A DNA stretch of 64,000 nt. Origin: Saprospiraceae bacterium (GTDB lineage: Bacteria; Bacteroidota; Bacteroidia; Chitinophagales; Saprospiraceae). The notes beneath the pieces are model-generated. The model did not search any database. It had not been told where the DNA came from and saw only the letters and a program-made list of their open reading frames with translations. A program made the position numbers and the translations under genes. The stretch is from the NCBI GenBank assembly GCA_016715985.1, contig JADJXD010000001.1, positions 1,984,001-2,048,000 of the forward strand, given 5' to 3'. The number at the start of each line of letters is the position of its first letter. The first letter of the stretch is position 1. Below, piece after piece: positions 34,076 through 43,393 of this stretch.

Positions 34076-36814
34076 ATGACTTACGACAATTTTACGGTTA
34101 ACGCTCAGGAAAGTATTCTGAAAGCTCAACAATTAGCAGGGTCTCTTAACCAACAGGGAGTAGATACGGTTCATCTGATTAAAGGAACGATGGAGACGGA
34201 TGAAAAACTGACCGAATTTCTCTTTAGTAAAATGGGTATAAACATAGCCCTGTTGCGAAAAAACATCAATCTTGAACTGGAAAAATATCCCAAAGTACAC
34301 GGTGCTGACAAACAGTTTCTTACAAATGATGCAAATAAAGCATTGGCTACAGCCAAAAAATTTCTGAAAGACTTTGGAGATGATTTTATTTCTATTGAGC
34401 TGATGTTATTAGCTATCATCGATGGAAATGATAAAGCCGCTACCATTCTGAAAGATCTTGGCGCTACTGTGGACAAAATGAAAGTCGCCATTGATGAGCT
34501 CAGAAAAGGCAGGAAAGTGACAGACCAACATGCTGAAAATCAATATAATGCATTAAAAAAATATGCCGTAGATCTGAATGAAAGAGCAGAAAGCGGTAAA
34601 CTGGACCCTATCATTGGCCGGGACGATGAGATTAGAAGGATACTGCATATTCTCTCAAGAAGAAAGAAAAATAATCCTATCATACTTGGTGATCCGGGAG
34701 TCGGAAAGACTGCTATCATTGAAGGTATCGCATGGCGTATTGTAAAAAAAGATGTACCTGAAAACCTTAGTTCAAAAAGAATTTTTACCTTGGATATGGC
34801 CGCTTTGGTAGCAGGAGCAAAATATAAAGGTGAATTTGAAGAAAGATTGAAAGCTGTTATCAATGAAGTCATTGCATCAGATGGAGAAGTGATCCTGTTT
34901 ATTGATGAAATACATACATTGATCGGAACCGGTGGCGGACAAGGTGCAATGGATGCTGCCAATATACTGAAACCAGCCCTTGCAAGAGGAGAACTCAGAA
35001 CGATAGGTGCAACCACACTCGATGAATATCAGAAATACTTCGAAAATGACAAAGCACTTGTACGAAGGTTTCAGACAGTGATGATTGACGAACCTTCTGT
35101 GGAAGACACAATTTCCATATTAAGAGGTATTCAGGATAAGTATGAAGTGTATCATAAAATAGATATTCTCGATGAAGCGCTCATCGCTGCGGCAGAATTA
35201 TCGCACAGATATATTTCTGAGAGGAAATTACCTGATAAAGCGATAGACCTTATAGACGAAGCGGCTGCAAAACTTCGACTGGAGCTGGATTCTGTGCCTG
35301 AAGTAGTAGATGATCTGGACAGAAAATTGCGACAACTGGAGATTGAGAGAGAGTTTATCAAAAAAGAGAAAGATGAAAAAAAGCTCAAAGTTATAACTGA
35401 GCAAATTGCTAATTCCAAGGAAAAACTGGATTCGATTGTGGCTAGCTGGAAGTCTGAAAAAGAGATCGTTGATACTATTCAGAATATCAAAAAGCAGATT
35501 GAACAATTAGAATATGAAGCTCAAAAAGCCGAAAGGGAAAGTGATTTTGAAAAAGTAGCCAGAATACGATATGGCGAGTTGAAAGAAAAAGAAGCCCAAC
35601 TCAAAGTTGCCAATGAAAAACTGGAGCAACTACCTGAAGAAGGTCGATTTACCAATGAAGTAGTAACAGCTAATGATATTGCAGACGTCGTATCAAAATG
35701 GACAGGAATACCTGTTTCAAAAATGATGAAAAGCGAGAAGGAAAAGTTATTGTCTCTGGAAGATGAAATCGGAAAAAGAATCGTTGGCCAAAATGAAGCC
35801 GTGGTAGCTGTCTCCGATGCTGTCAGGCGAAGCAGAGCCGGCTTGCAGGATGATAAAAAACCTATTGGTTCGTTTATATTTCTGGGGCCAACCGGAGTAG
35901 GAAAAACCGAACTGGCAAAAGCACTTGCTGAGGTTCTTTTTGATGATGAATCAGCCATAACACGTATCGACATGAGTGAATATCAGGAGCGACATGCTGT
36001 ATCAAGACTGGTAGGAGCTCCTCCGGGGTATGTGGGATATGATGAAGGAGGTCAACTCACGGAAGCAGTCAGAAGAAGACCCTATTCCATTATTTTGTTA
36101 GACGAAATCGAGAAAGCCCATCCGGATACATTCAACATTTTGCTTCAGGTTCTGGATGACGGAAGATTGACGGACAATAAAGGCAGAGTAGCCAATTTTA
36201 AAAATACGATCATCATCATGACATCCAATATGGGTTCTGAAAGAATACTGGAGAATTTTGAAGATCTGGATGCATTGGGTGAAAAGCACAGAGCGGATAT
36301 CATTGAAACGACCAGAGTAGAAGTCTTTGAAGCTTTAAAGGAGAATCTGAGACCTGAATTTCTGAACAGGATAGATGAAAAGATTATGTTCCTTCCTCTT
36401 TCCAAGTCCGAAATCAAACAGATAGCTGTTTTGATGCTAAAGAAACTGACCAAAAATTTAGCAAAACAAGAAATTACGATCAATTATTCAGATTCAGCGT
36501 TGAACTTACTTTCAGATTTGGGATATGAGCCACAATTTGGTGCAAGGCCAATGTCCAGAGTGATTCAGAAAGAGATCATCAACGAGCTTGCAAAATTTGT
36601 TTTAGGGGGTACCTTTGGTGCAGGGGACACTATCTTTGTCAATACAGATGTGAAGGGATTTACATTTTCTGCGGAAGAGTCAAAAGATAACGGCACTCCG
36701 GCCAAATCCGGTAATGTCAAAAAAAAGACAAAAGACCTGAATGATTTGCTCAAGGCCACCAAAGATCTGAATGATACCATGGATGACCTGAAAGAAGATG
36801 AAGAAAATAATTAA
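34076..36814 (+). CDS. clpB: ClpB/ClpC-class AAA+ chaperone
   Basis: A 912-aa double-ring AAA+ protein. The N-terminal Clp repeats are followed by NBD1 (Walker A GDPGVGKT at 205-212; FIDEIHTLIG), a coiled-coil middle domain of about 130 residues (roughly 430-550), and NBD2 (GPTGVGKT at 604-611; ILLDEIEKAHPD). The long M-domain favours ClpB, the disaggregase that works with DnaK; no IGF/L-type ClpP-binding loop was evident. The C-terminal tail after the D2 domain is acidic and lysine-rich and about 60 residues longer than usual. The N-terminal domain has diverged from typical ClpB. A 15-bp perfect-stem terminator follows. Confidence 0.88.
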   Translation: MTYDNFTVNAQESILKAQQLAGSLNQQGVDTVHLIKGTMETDEKLTEFLFSKMGINIALLRKNINLELEKYPKVHGADKQFLTNDANKALATAKKFLKDFGDDFISIELMLLAIIDGNDKAATILKDLGATVDKMKVAIDELRKGRKVTDQHAENQYNALKKYAVDLNERAESGKLDPIIGRDDEIRRILHILSRRKKNNPIILGDPGVGKTAIIEGIAWRIVKKDVPENLSSKRIFTLDMAALVAGAKYKGEFEERLKAVINEVIASDGEVILFIDEIHTLIGTGGGQGAMDAANILKPALARGELRTIGATTLDEYQKYFENDKALVRRFQTVMIDEPSVEDTISILRGIQDKYEVYHKIDILDEALIAAAELSHRYISERKLPDKAIDLIDEAAAKLRLELDSVPEVVDDLDRKLRQLEIEREFIKKEKDEKKLKVITEQIANSKEKLDSIVASWKSEKEIVDTIQNIKKQIEQLEYEAQKAERESDFEKVARIRYGELKEKEAQLKVANEKLEQLPEEGRFTNEVVTANDIADVVSKWTGIPVSKMMKSEKEKLLSLEDEIGKRIVGQNEAVVAVSDAVRRSRAGLQDDKKPIGSFIFLGPTGVGKTELAKALAEVLFDDESAITRIDMSEYQERHAVSRLVGAPPGYVGYDEGGQLTEAVRRRPYSIILLDEIEKAHPDTFNILLQVLDDGRLTDNKGRVANFKNTIIIMTSNMGSERILENFEDLDALGEKHRADIIETTRVEVFEALKENLRPEFLNRIDEKIMFLPLSKSEIKQIAVLMLKKLTKNLAKQEITINYSDSALNLLSDLGYEPQFGARPMSRVIQKEIINELAKFVLGGTFGAGDTIFVNTDVKGFTFSAEESKDNGTPAKSGNVKKKTKDLNDLLKATKDLNDTMDDLKEDEENN

Positions 36815-36848
36815 TTTTTAAGTTGTAATTAGCAATTCTAAAAAACAG

Positions 36849-36888
36849 AAGACCGATTATAAATTTCAGTTTATAATCGGTCTTTTAT
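36849..36888. terminator. Bidirectional terminator between clpB and the small membrane protein gene
   Basis: A perfect 15-bp stem (AAGACCGATTATAAA at 36849-36863 with its complement at 36870-36884) and loop TTTCAG, followed by a T-rich run. It lies between convergent genes, so it can end both transcripts. Confidence 0.85.
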
Positions 36889-36900
36889 TTTGAAGTAAGT

Positions 36901-37134
36901 TCAATCTTTTATAATTTTAGCAATTAAATCGACCGAACTTCTTTTAATACGCTGATTAATAATCATGATTACAATACCAATAATAATTCCCATTAATAAA
37001 TTGGCTATCAGTTTGTTGAGTGTGTAAACAACTTCCGGGTCAAATATTTGTCCTAATCCATAAGAAGCTAAAGAGTAACTTATGGCAATTATTATTATTT
37101 TAAGGATGATTTTATAATTTATGCTCATTTTCAT
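36901..37134 (-). CDS. Small two-helix membrane protein, unknown function
   Basis: About 77 aa from the ATG at 37134 (MKMSINYK); an in-frame ATG at 37173 would add 13 residues that look random. Two hydrophobic helices (residues about 5-25, IILKIIIIAISYSLA, and about 40-58, LLMGIIIGIVIMIIN) are followed by a basic, charged tail ending IAKIIKD. I recognise no family. It is monocistronic and convergent with clpB. Confidence 0.55.
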   Translation of the reverse strand: MKMSINYKIILKIIIIAISYSLASYGLGQIFDPEVVYTLNKLIANLLMGIIIGIVIMIINQRIKRSSVDLIAKIIKD

Positions 37135-37205
37135 TGTTTTAGAATTCAAAATTAAATTTTTTCTTAAAAGCAAGTCAGACTTATCTCATATATTCTCTAT
37201 TATTT

Positions 37206-37235
37206 TTTGAAAGGCAGTAAATTTAATTAATTTTG
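37206..37235 (+). promoter_or_regulatory. Strong Bacteroidota promoter before the 41-aa gene
   Basis: TTTG at 37206-37209, an 18-bp spacer, then TAATTTTG at 37228-37235, the same spacing as the rplM promoter. It lies 25 bp before the ATG at 37261. Confidence 0.7.
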
Positions 37236-37260
37236 CCATTCAAATATAAAATGCAGTATT

Positions 37261-37386
37261 ATGGCAAATAATAGCGACTACGGAAGAAAAGGTGCGATAT
37301 TCGGAAAAATCATTCTTACGATTATTCTTTTCGTCATTCTTCTGATCTGGATTTATCAGAAAAACGGTCATTTTTTAAATAATTAA
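37261..37386 (+). CDS. 41-aa single-helix membrane protein
   Basis: ATG at 37261 to TAA at 37384-37386. The translation begins MANNSDYGRKGAIFGK and continues with one hydrophobic helix (IILTIILFVILLIWIYQ) and a short polar end, an N-in type single-pass topology. A canonical promoter lies 25 bp upstream and a GT2 glycosyltransferase gene starts 54 bp downstream on the same strand, so it is likely the first gene of a two-gene transcript. The family and function are unknown. It is short, so chance cannot be excluded, but the promoter and the amphipathic charge pattern favour a real gene. Confidence 0.6.
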   Translation: MANNSDYGRKGAIFGKIILTIILFVILLIWIYQKNGHFLNN

Positions 37387-37440
37387 TGAAACCCTTTCGT
37401 CATCAGACTCTGATTATTTTAATATCGGGATTAGTAAATT

Positions 37441-38178
37441 ATGTATAAAGGCCAAAAAGTCATCGTTGTGCTTCCCGCTTATAATGCCGGTCTGACACTT
37501 GAAAAAACATATAAAGAAATACCTTTCGACCTGGTGGACGAAGTGATTCTTTGTGATGACGCAAGTAAGGACAACACGGTTGAATTAGCAAGACAGATCG
37601 GTATTAAGCATATCATATCTCATGAAAGAAATAAAGGATATGGCGGTAACCAAAAATCACTTTACAACAAAGCACTGGCGATGGGCGGTGATATCATTAT
37701 TATGCTTCATCCTGACTATCAGTACACGCCACAATTAATCCCTTCTTTCGTCAACATTATAGGTGAAGGTCTTTATCCGGTAGTTTTAGGATCCCGTATT
37801 CTTGGTAAAGGAGCACTCAGAGGAGGTATGCCCCTTTATAAATATATTGCCAACAGGTTTCTTACATTAACACAAAACATACTGGTCAACTATAAATTAT
37901 CTGAATACCACACCGGTTACAGAGCTTTCAGCAAAGGTGTTTTAGAGTCTATTAAATATAATGAAAACTCTGATGATTTTGTGTTTGATAATGAAATGCT
38001 CTCGCAAATCATCTACAAAGGTTTTGACATCGGCGAAGTGACGTGCCCTACCAAATATTTTGATGAAGCATCATCCATCAATTTCAAAAGAAGTATGAAA
38101 TATGGATTGGGTGTACTGAGAGTTTCATTGGTACACTTATTGAATAAAGCCGGTATTTTAAGGTCAAAAATATATTGA
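37441..38178 (+). CDS. Glycosyltransferase family 2 (dolichol-phosphate mannose synthase-like)
   Basis: A 245-aa GT-A enzyme without membrane helices. The nucleotide-sugar site is visible in order: VVLPAYNAGLTLEKT, VDEVILCDDASKDNT (DD near 39-40), NKGYGGNQKSLYNKAL, MLHPDYQY (in place of the usual DxD), and the acceptor-side HTGYRAFSKGVL and DNEMLSQI. It matches the group that moves a sugar from a nucleotide donor to a polyprenyl phosphate or a cell-surface glycan. The exact acceptor is unknown. It is probably co-transcribed with the preceding 41-aa gene. Confidence 0.9.
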   Translation: MYKGQKVIVVLPAYNAGLTLEKTYKEIPFDLVDEVILCDDASKDNTVELARQIGIKHIISHERNKGYGGNQKSLYNKALAMGGDIIIMLHPDYQYTPQLIPSFVNIIGEGLYPVVLGSRILGKGALRGGMPLYKYIANRFLTLTQNILVNYKLSEYHTGYRAFSKGVLESIKYNENSDDFVFDNEMLSQIIYKGFDIGEVTCPTKYFDEASSINFKRSMKYGLGVLRVSLVHLLNKAGILRSKIY

Positions 38179-38215
38179 CTCGTTTAAAAAATCCACTAAA
38201 TTAACAGTACTTAAA

Positions 38216-39610
38216 TCATCTCACAAACCTGTAACTGGTTAGTATGTCAGTTTTACTGCCCAAAATCATTACATACCATCCGGAAGAGATATTTGAAATG
38301 TCGACAATAAACTGATCTTCACCTGCCCGTACATTGTTCAACAAGCCGGATTTTATCTCCTGTCCTGACAGGTTAAAAATGTGGTATTGCACACTGTCAT
38401 TGGACGTTTGAATCAATTCCGTTTTTATCAGTATCTGATCTTTTTGAACAACAGTTGTAAAAGTTGACTCCGGGTTTTGTATTGTCGAACTGACATAATT
38501 TCTGCCCAGCCATCCTATTCCTGCATTATTCATGAGATTGTTGTTGAAATCAAAAAATGCGGCGTGCTCCTGATGAGAACCTTTTCCCCATTGCGTAAAA
38601 CAGGGCGAAGACACCCAGGCCGGTTCCCAATACAGAACGCCATTACCGCCATTCTTCACAACTTCTTCCGTCAGATCCACCAGCCAGTTTAATTGACTGG
38701 AAGGGCTGGCAGGGCTGTAAGAGGGATGTACTTCGCTTATAATATTGGGGGCAGGGTCATTGGATGCTGTAGTCCAGATGTATCCTGTTTCAAAAATCAT
38801 TATTTGTTTATCCGGATGTTTTTGTTTTAATGATTTGATGACTTCTCCCGTCTTGGCAATGGTAGTTGGCTTGTGCCAGGCCCAGTAGTAAGACATTCCG
38901 ATGATGTCAAAGTCCACAACCCCGTTATTCAGAAATCCATCCAATAGCCATTTCAGTTCTTCCGGCGCAGCGAGATGGAGAGCTATTTCAATTTTTTTAC
39001 CTGTTTCTCTTTCAACATCCCGTACCGCTTTGATGGCTGTATTAAAAAGCTGACTGTTTCTGTTCCAGTTCAGATTCCACTGAGCATTATCGGCAGGTGA
39101 AAGCATAATTCCTTTATTGGTTTCATTTCCTATCTGCAGCATTTCAGGCAGCAGTTCTTCTTTATTCAGGTCACTTAGCGTTTTGTATATATAATTGTAT
39201 AGCGAATCTTTCAGTATTGGCAGGTTGTTCACCACAGCCAGCCATGCATCCGGAACTAATTGTTTTTGGGGGTCTGCCCAGTTATCAGACAAGTGAAAAT
39301 TAAGTAGCACTTTCATGTTATTTTCTTTCGCCCGTCTGATGGATTTTTTTACATCCGCAAAATCAGAATATCTCTTTCCGGCATTCAGATTGTCATGCCA
39401 TTTGGGAGTATGCCACAATCTCAGTCTTACCAGATTGCATCCCCGATCTGCAAATATTTTATAGACATCTTTCTGTACCTGATTTTCCTTATATTTTACG
39501 CCACAATCTTCCATTTCATTCACATAAGAAAGATCTGCCCCTAAGTAAAGTGGTTGGCCATTAGCCATTCCGAAAGAAATCAGGATAAGTAGTAAAAATA
39601 AAAATCTCAT
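38216..39610 (-). CDS. GH53 endo-beta-1,4-galactanase with T9SS type A domain
   Basis: A 464-aa secreted enzyme from the ATG at 39610; a longer frame to 39691 would precede a clean signal peptide (MRFLFLLLILISFGMANGQ). The GH53 domain has the acid/base Glu in QIGNETNKG (E163) and the nucleophile in IFETGYIW (E274), with LYLGADLSYVNEME and VRLRLWHTP early on. It should cut type I arabinogalactan (pectin side chains). The last 80 or so residues are a T9SS type A sorting domain (IFNLSGQEIKSG then ISSGWYVMIL), so it is exported and likely surface-anchored. The barrel-protein gene upstream ends 77 bp away. Confidence 0.9.
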   Translation of the reverse strand: MRFLFLLLILISFGMANGQPLYLGADLSYVNEMEDCGVKYKENQVQKDVYKIFADRGCNLVRLRLWHTPKWHDNLNAGKRYSDFADVKKSIRRAKENNMKVLLNFHLSDNWADPQKQLVPDAWLAVVNNLPILKDSLYNYIYKTLSDLNKEELLPEMLQIGNETNKGIMLSPADNAQWNLNWNRNSQLFNTAIKAVRDVERETGKKIEIALHLAAPEELKWLLDGFLNNGVVDFDIIGMSYYWAWHKPTTIAKTGEVIKSLKQKHPDKQIMIFETGYIWTTASNDPAPNIISEVHPSYSPASPSSQLNWLVDLTEEVVKNGGNGVLYWEPAWVSSPCFTQWGKGSHQEHAAFFDFNNNLMNNAGIGWLGRNYVSSTIQNPESTFTTVVQKDQILIKTELIQTSNDSVQYHIFNLSGQEIKSGLLNNVRAGEDQFIVDISNISSGWYVMILGSKTDILTSYRFVR

Positions 39611-39687
39611 AATTCTAAAATTTTGAATGTAAAGGAAATATTGCAATGCGAATTTATATAAATATCCGGAATTATAAGTTAAAAATA

Positions 39688-40275
39688 TCAATAAAGCACT
39701 AAACCTATATTTAATGCTAAAATTGAATTATCCCGACCTATCGTATAAGAAGGAGCGATTCTGAAATTATTAAAAATCATGTTCAGTTCTCCGCTGATGG
39801 CTACAAATCCATCCTCATTAAATAATTTTATATTTTGTGAGTTATAAGACACTAACACGACCGGAATAGTTTTCTGTGTAGCTGTTCGCCTGCTCATATA
39901 TGCAATGCCGCCGCCTATGGCTGAAACCAAAGTAGCATTATCAGCTTTGGAAAAGCCCAGAAAAACAGGAATACTGAAAGTAGAATTTGTGTTTTCAGTT
40001 TTCAACAAGCAGGCACTCAGATTCACAGACCAGATACCTTCATTGTCTCTCCTCCGACTTGAAGGTACGAAAGTCCTGCTGATGCCTCCGCTCCATCTGC
40101 CAGATATCGTATAATCAACACCTACATTAAATGCATCGACACGTTTAATACGCTCCGTCATTAATGTTACCCCTGTCGAAAGACCACTATGACCCGATTG
40201 AAAAAGATAATTCTGTCCGGACACATCCATCCACAAACCTAAAAAAGCAATTATCAGAATAATTTTTATTTTCAT
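39688..40275 (-). CDS. Predicted outer-membrane beta-barrel protein
   Basis: A 195-aa protein with a signal peptide (MKIKIILIIAFLGLWMDVSGQ) and then alternating short amphipathic strands (GVDYTISGRWSGGISRTF, SVNLSACLL, IPVFLGFSKA), ending ALNIGLVLY with an aromatic terminus. This fits a small eight-strand barrel. No family name is evident. It follows the GT4 gene by about 20 bp, and the GH53 galactanase follows on the same strand, so the three may be one transcript. Confidence 0.65.
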   Translation of the reverse strand: MKIKIILIIAFLGLWMDVSGQNYLFQSGHSGLSTGVTLMTERIKRVDAFNVGVDYTISGRWSGGISRTFVPSSRRRDNEGIWSVNLSACLLKTENTNSTFSIPVFLGFSKADNATLVSAIGGGIAYMSRRTATQKTIPVVLVSYNSQNIKLFNEDGFVAISGELNMIFNNFRIAPSYTIGRDNSILALNIGLVLY

Positions 40276-40296
40276 AAATGATGATTTTTACATAAT

Positions 40297-41412
40297 CTAG
40301 TGCAATACTTTTCTGTACAATTCTGACAGTTTAACCGCCTCATTTTCCCAATTATACTTTTTAGAAGCAACCCGACAATTTACTTTTAATGAATCATACA
40401 GAGCCATATTATTCCCAAGCTCTTTTATAACTTTCACCAATGTTTCGGGTTTATGATCTTCAACACAAATCCCGATCGGATACTCTTCTATAATCTGAAC
40501 ATACTCCGGAAAATTCATATTTAAGGAAGGCACACCGGCATGCATGTAGTCAAAAAATTTATTGGCCAATGAATAATAATAACTCAGACTTTTTTTATCC
40601 AGTAAATTTAATCCAAGCCATACTTCTGTTGTTTTGGTCTTCAATTCAGTGGGAGTCAACCATCCAAGAAATTTTATTCTTTCGGAAGCACCGGAATGCA
40701 TAGCCAGATTTCTGAGTGCTTCTGAGAGATCGCCTTCACCGGCTATCTGTAGTTTAAAATCCGGAAGAAACTCCATCGCCAGTATAATGTCTTCGAGTCC
40801 TCGACCTTTATTGAGTACTCCCTGATAAAATAAGATTTTATGGTCAGATGTCAGATTTTCATTAGAATTATACTCAGAAACCATTTCAGGAACATTGTAG
40901 ATAGCCGTAAATGGAATTCCGTATTTTTCAGTAAAAATAGATGCAAGACTTTTATTAACCGTGTAACATGCGTTACAGCCTCTTAAAAATAAAAACTCAA
41001 CCCATTTCCAGAATAATTTTACAAACATCCGTCCTTCTAATTCGGGTACTTCCGTAAAATACTCATGTGCATCATAGGTCATTTTTTTGCCATTCAACCA
41101 TGATACCATTCTGCAAGGTGCTAATGTGTCTGTATCAATACTACACACCAAATCAAATTTTAAACCCATCAGAAAAAAGAATAGTCTGATATTATATTCG
41201 GCATAAAACAGGAAACCCTTTTGAAAAAAACAAAATAATCTTCGTTGACGAAAGGGCAAAGTCAGCACTTCTCCCGAACCTGATTTTTTACGACCTACCA
41301 ATAAAACGTCGTAATCTTCATTAATTAAGGTTGTACAAATGCGGTGCATTCTCTGATCCTGAACAAGGTCATTGGTAACCGTAAAAACTAATTTTTTTAC
41401 TTTTTTATCCAT
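40297..41412 (-). CDS. Glycosyltransferase family 4
   Basis: About 371 aa from MDKKVKKLVF at 41412 (a frame to 41445 adds 11 residues of low merit). The N-terminal Rossmann-like half has KLVFTVTNDLVQDQRMHRIC, SIDTDTLAPC and TYDAHEYFTEVPELEGR. The C-terminal half has ILFYQGVLNKGRGLEDIILAM, QIAGEGDLSEAL, IKFLGWL and PSLNMNFPEYVQI, typical of GT-B retaining glycosyltransferases (GT4-like) acting on surface polysaccharides. It overlaps the end of recQ by 8 bp, so translational coupling is likely, although recQ is unrelated functionally. Confidence 0.88.
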   Translation of the reverse strand: MDKKVKKLVFTVTNDLVQDQRMHRICTTLINEDYDVLLVGRKKSGSGEVLTLPFRQRRLFCFFQKGFLFYAEYNIRLFFFLMGLKFDLVCSIDTDTLAPCRMVSWLNGKKMTYDAHEYFTEVPELEGRMFVKLFWKWVEFLFLRGCNACYTVNKSLASIFTEKYGIPFTAIYNVPEMVSEYNSNENLTSDHKILFYQGVLNKGRGLEDIILAMEFLPDFKLQIAGEGDLSEALRNLAMHSGASERIKFLGWLTPTELKTKTTEVWLGLNLLDKKSLSYYYSLANKFFDYMHAGVPSLNMNFPEYVQIIEEYPIGICVEDHKPETLVKVIKELGNNMALYDSLKVNCRVASKKYNWENEAVKLSELYRKVLH

Positions 41413-43393
41413 TGGTGCGGATATGCATGTACCCTTTCTGATCAAAGTACAATTTGTTTTCTGATTCTAATATTTTGAGTGCTTTTAATATCATTTTTCT
41501 TTTGTTGAAAGGATACAAAGCAACATAACTTTTACTGGTCATTAATTGATTTTGATTTATCTTACCAATGTGATCCAGAATCAGCACAAAATCTTCCGTT
41601 TTGACATCAGATTGTCCGGCACCTTTACAGATGTCACACTTTCCGCATTCGACACCCTTTTCTCCAAAATATTCAACAATAAATTTTTGTCTGCACATTT
41701 CATCCTGCTGCAGGTATTTCAGCATGGCATTCATCCGATCTGTTGCCATTTTCTGTCTCAGGTTGTAAGCTTTTTTATCTATCGAAAAAGATCTTTTTTC
41801 CGGTCTGTCCAATAAAAAGGTAATCTGTGGCAGAGATTTTTTTGGGTGTACCGCTATGATGGCTTCGGCTTTCAGTATATTCAGATATCTGTCAACCTGA
41901 CTCACATCTATGTCCAATTCACGGGCAATTTTATCTTCATCAATTTTTACATAATCAATAAAAAGCCCTTCATACTTTCTGAGTAAATGCGTTATAAATA
42001 AGGACTTCTCTTTAGCCAGTATATCTGCAAATTGTAAATCTTCATGATGACAAATGATCATAATCCGTGTAGGTTCTTTGAATCCATCGCTGAACAGCAC
42101 CCATCCTTCTTTCTCCAGAATATTCATAATATGAAAAATCTTTTTTGAAGGCATCGAGGCATAAATGACAAAATCAGAGAGATTAAAATCAAAATTTTCA
42201 TTCTGACCGGATCCATAAGCGACTTTATAAAATCTGCACAGTTTATCATATATATCTGCGATTACTTCCGTATCCGGAAATTGATCTTTTAGATTTTGTA
42301 TAGCATCATCGCAATTGTTTTTATCTATGATGCTGACGGCAACAGAAGATTTGCCATCCCGCCCTGCACGGCCTGCTTCCTGATAATATTCTTCAATACT
42401 GGGGGCTACATCCAGATGGATGACAAACCGTACATCAGGCTTATCGATACCCATCCCGAAAGCATTTGTAGAAACCATGATCTGCACTGAATTTCGCATC
42501 CACAATGTCTGATTGTGATCACGTGCATTTTTTTCCATTCCACCATGATAGCTTACAGAACTGATGTTGTGTCCGGCCAGCCATTTGCTTATCAGGATGG
42601 TTTCTTTCCTGTTTCTTACATATATAATACCGCAACCTTTCAGCTTACTCAGTACATGTAATAAGTCCCCATTTTTATCTTCTGTGTTAATAACCGTAAA
42701 GCTTAAATTCTCTCTAGAAAAACTTTTTTTGAACTCTTGTGGATTTCTGAGTTCGAGCTTTTCCCGGATGTCTTTTACCACTAAAGGTGTAGCCGTTGCC
42801 GTCAGTGCGATGATTGGCACATTTTTGTGTACTTCACGCAATAAGTGGATATTAAAGTAGGATGGTCTGAAATCATAGCCCCATTGAGATATACAATGTG
42901 CTTCATCAACGGCAATCAGACTTATTTTGGCCTTCGCAAAACGGGTAATAAAAATATCAGAAGTGATTCTTTCAGGAGAGATGTATAATATTTTCAAATC
43001 CCCGTAAACAAAATTGTCCAGGATGATATCAATTTCTCTGTACGTCAGGGTAGCATTCAGTGATTTAGCTTTGATTCCTTTTGCTAGGAGTGCACTAACC
43101 TGATCCTGCATCAAGGCTATCAAAGGTGATACGACAATAGTTTTTCCTTCCAGCATCAAGGCCGGTAATTGATAGCAAAGCGATTTTCCACCGCCTGTAG
43201 GCAAAAGCGCAATAGTGTCCTTATTCTCTAAAACTGAATGGATAATACTATCTTGTGGTGCCCTGAATTCGTCAAATCCCCAATACTGTTTTAATATTTG
43301 GTTAAGATCTTTCAATTGCCATTGGTTTTGGAATTGAAAATTAAAACTTGGGACAATTGACTTTTCTCCCTCTATTAAATCCTCCCCTTCCAT
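41405..43393 (-). CDS. recQ: RecQ family ATP-dependent DNA helicase
   Basis: A 662-aa helicase of superfamily 2. Walker A is LLPTGGGKSLC (about 64-74), Walker B VDEAHCISQWGYDFRP, and motif VI QEAGRAGRDG. The RecQ-type zinc site is CRQKFIVEYFGEKGVECGKC then DIC, and the winged-helix part follows. No HRDC domain is evident, and the C-terminus is short. The frame opens at 43393, which overlaps the DUF6089 gene by 53 bp and gives an odd acidic extension. A TTG at 43315 (before KDLNQILKQYWG) matches the usual RecQ N-terminus and would leave a 25-bp gap. It unwinds forks and recombination intermediates. Confidence 0.92.
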   Translation of the reverse strand: MEGEDLIEGEKSIVPSFNFQFQNQWQLKDLNQILKQYWGFDEFRAPQDSIIHSVLENKDTIALLPTGGGKSLCYQLPALMLEGKTIVVSPLIALMQDQVSALLAKGIKAKSLNATLTYREIDIILDNFVYGDLKILYISPERITSDIFITRFAKAKISLIAVDEAHCISQWGYDFRPSYFNIHLLREVHKNVPIIALTATATPLVVKDIREKLELRNPQEFKKSFSRENLSFTVINTEDKNGDLLHVLSKLKGCGIIYVRNRKETILISKWLAGHNISSVSYHGGMEKNARDHNQTLWMRNSVQIMVSTNAFGMGIDKPDVRFVIHLDVAPSIEEYYQEAGRAGRDGKSSVAVSIIDKNNCDDAIQNLKDQFPDTEVIADIYDKLCRFYKVAYGSGQNENFDFNLSDFVIYASMPSKKIFHIMNILEKEGWVLFSDGFKEPTRIMIICHHEDLQFADILAKEKSLFITHLLRKYEGLFIDYVKIDEDKIARELDIDVSQVDRYLNILKAEAIIAVHPKKSLPQITFLLDRPEKRSFSIDKKAYNLRQKMATDRMNAMLKYLQQDEMCRQKFIVEYFGEKGVECGKCDICKGAGQSDVKTEDFVLILDHIGKINQNQLMTSKSYVALYPFNKRKMILKALKILESENKLYFDQKGYMHIRTNG

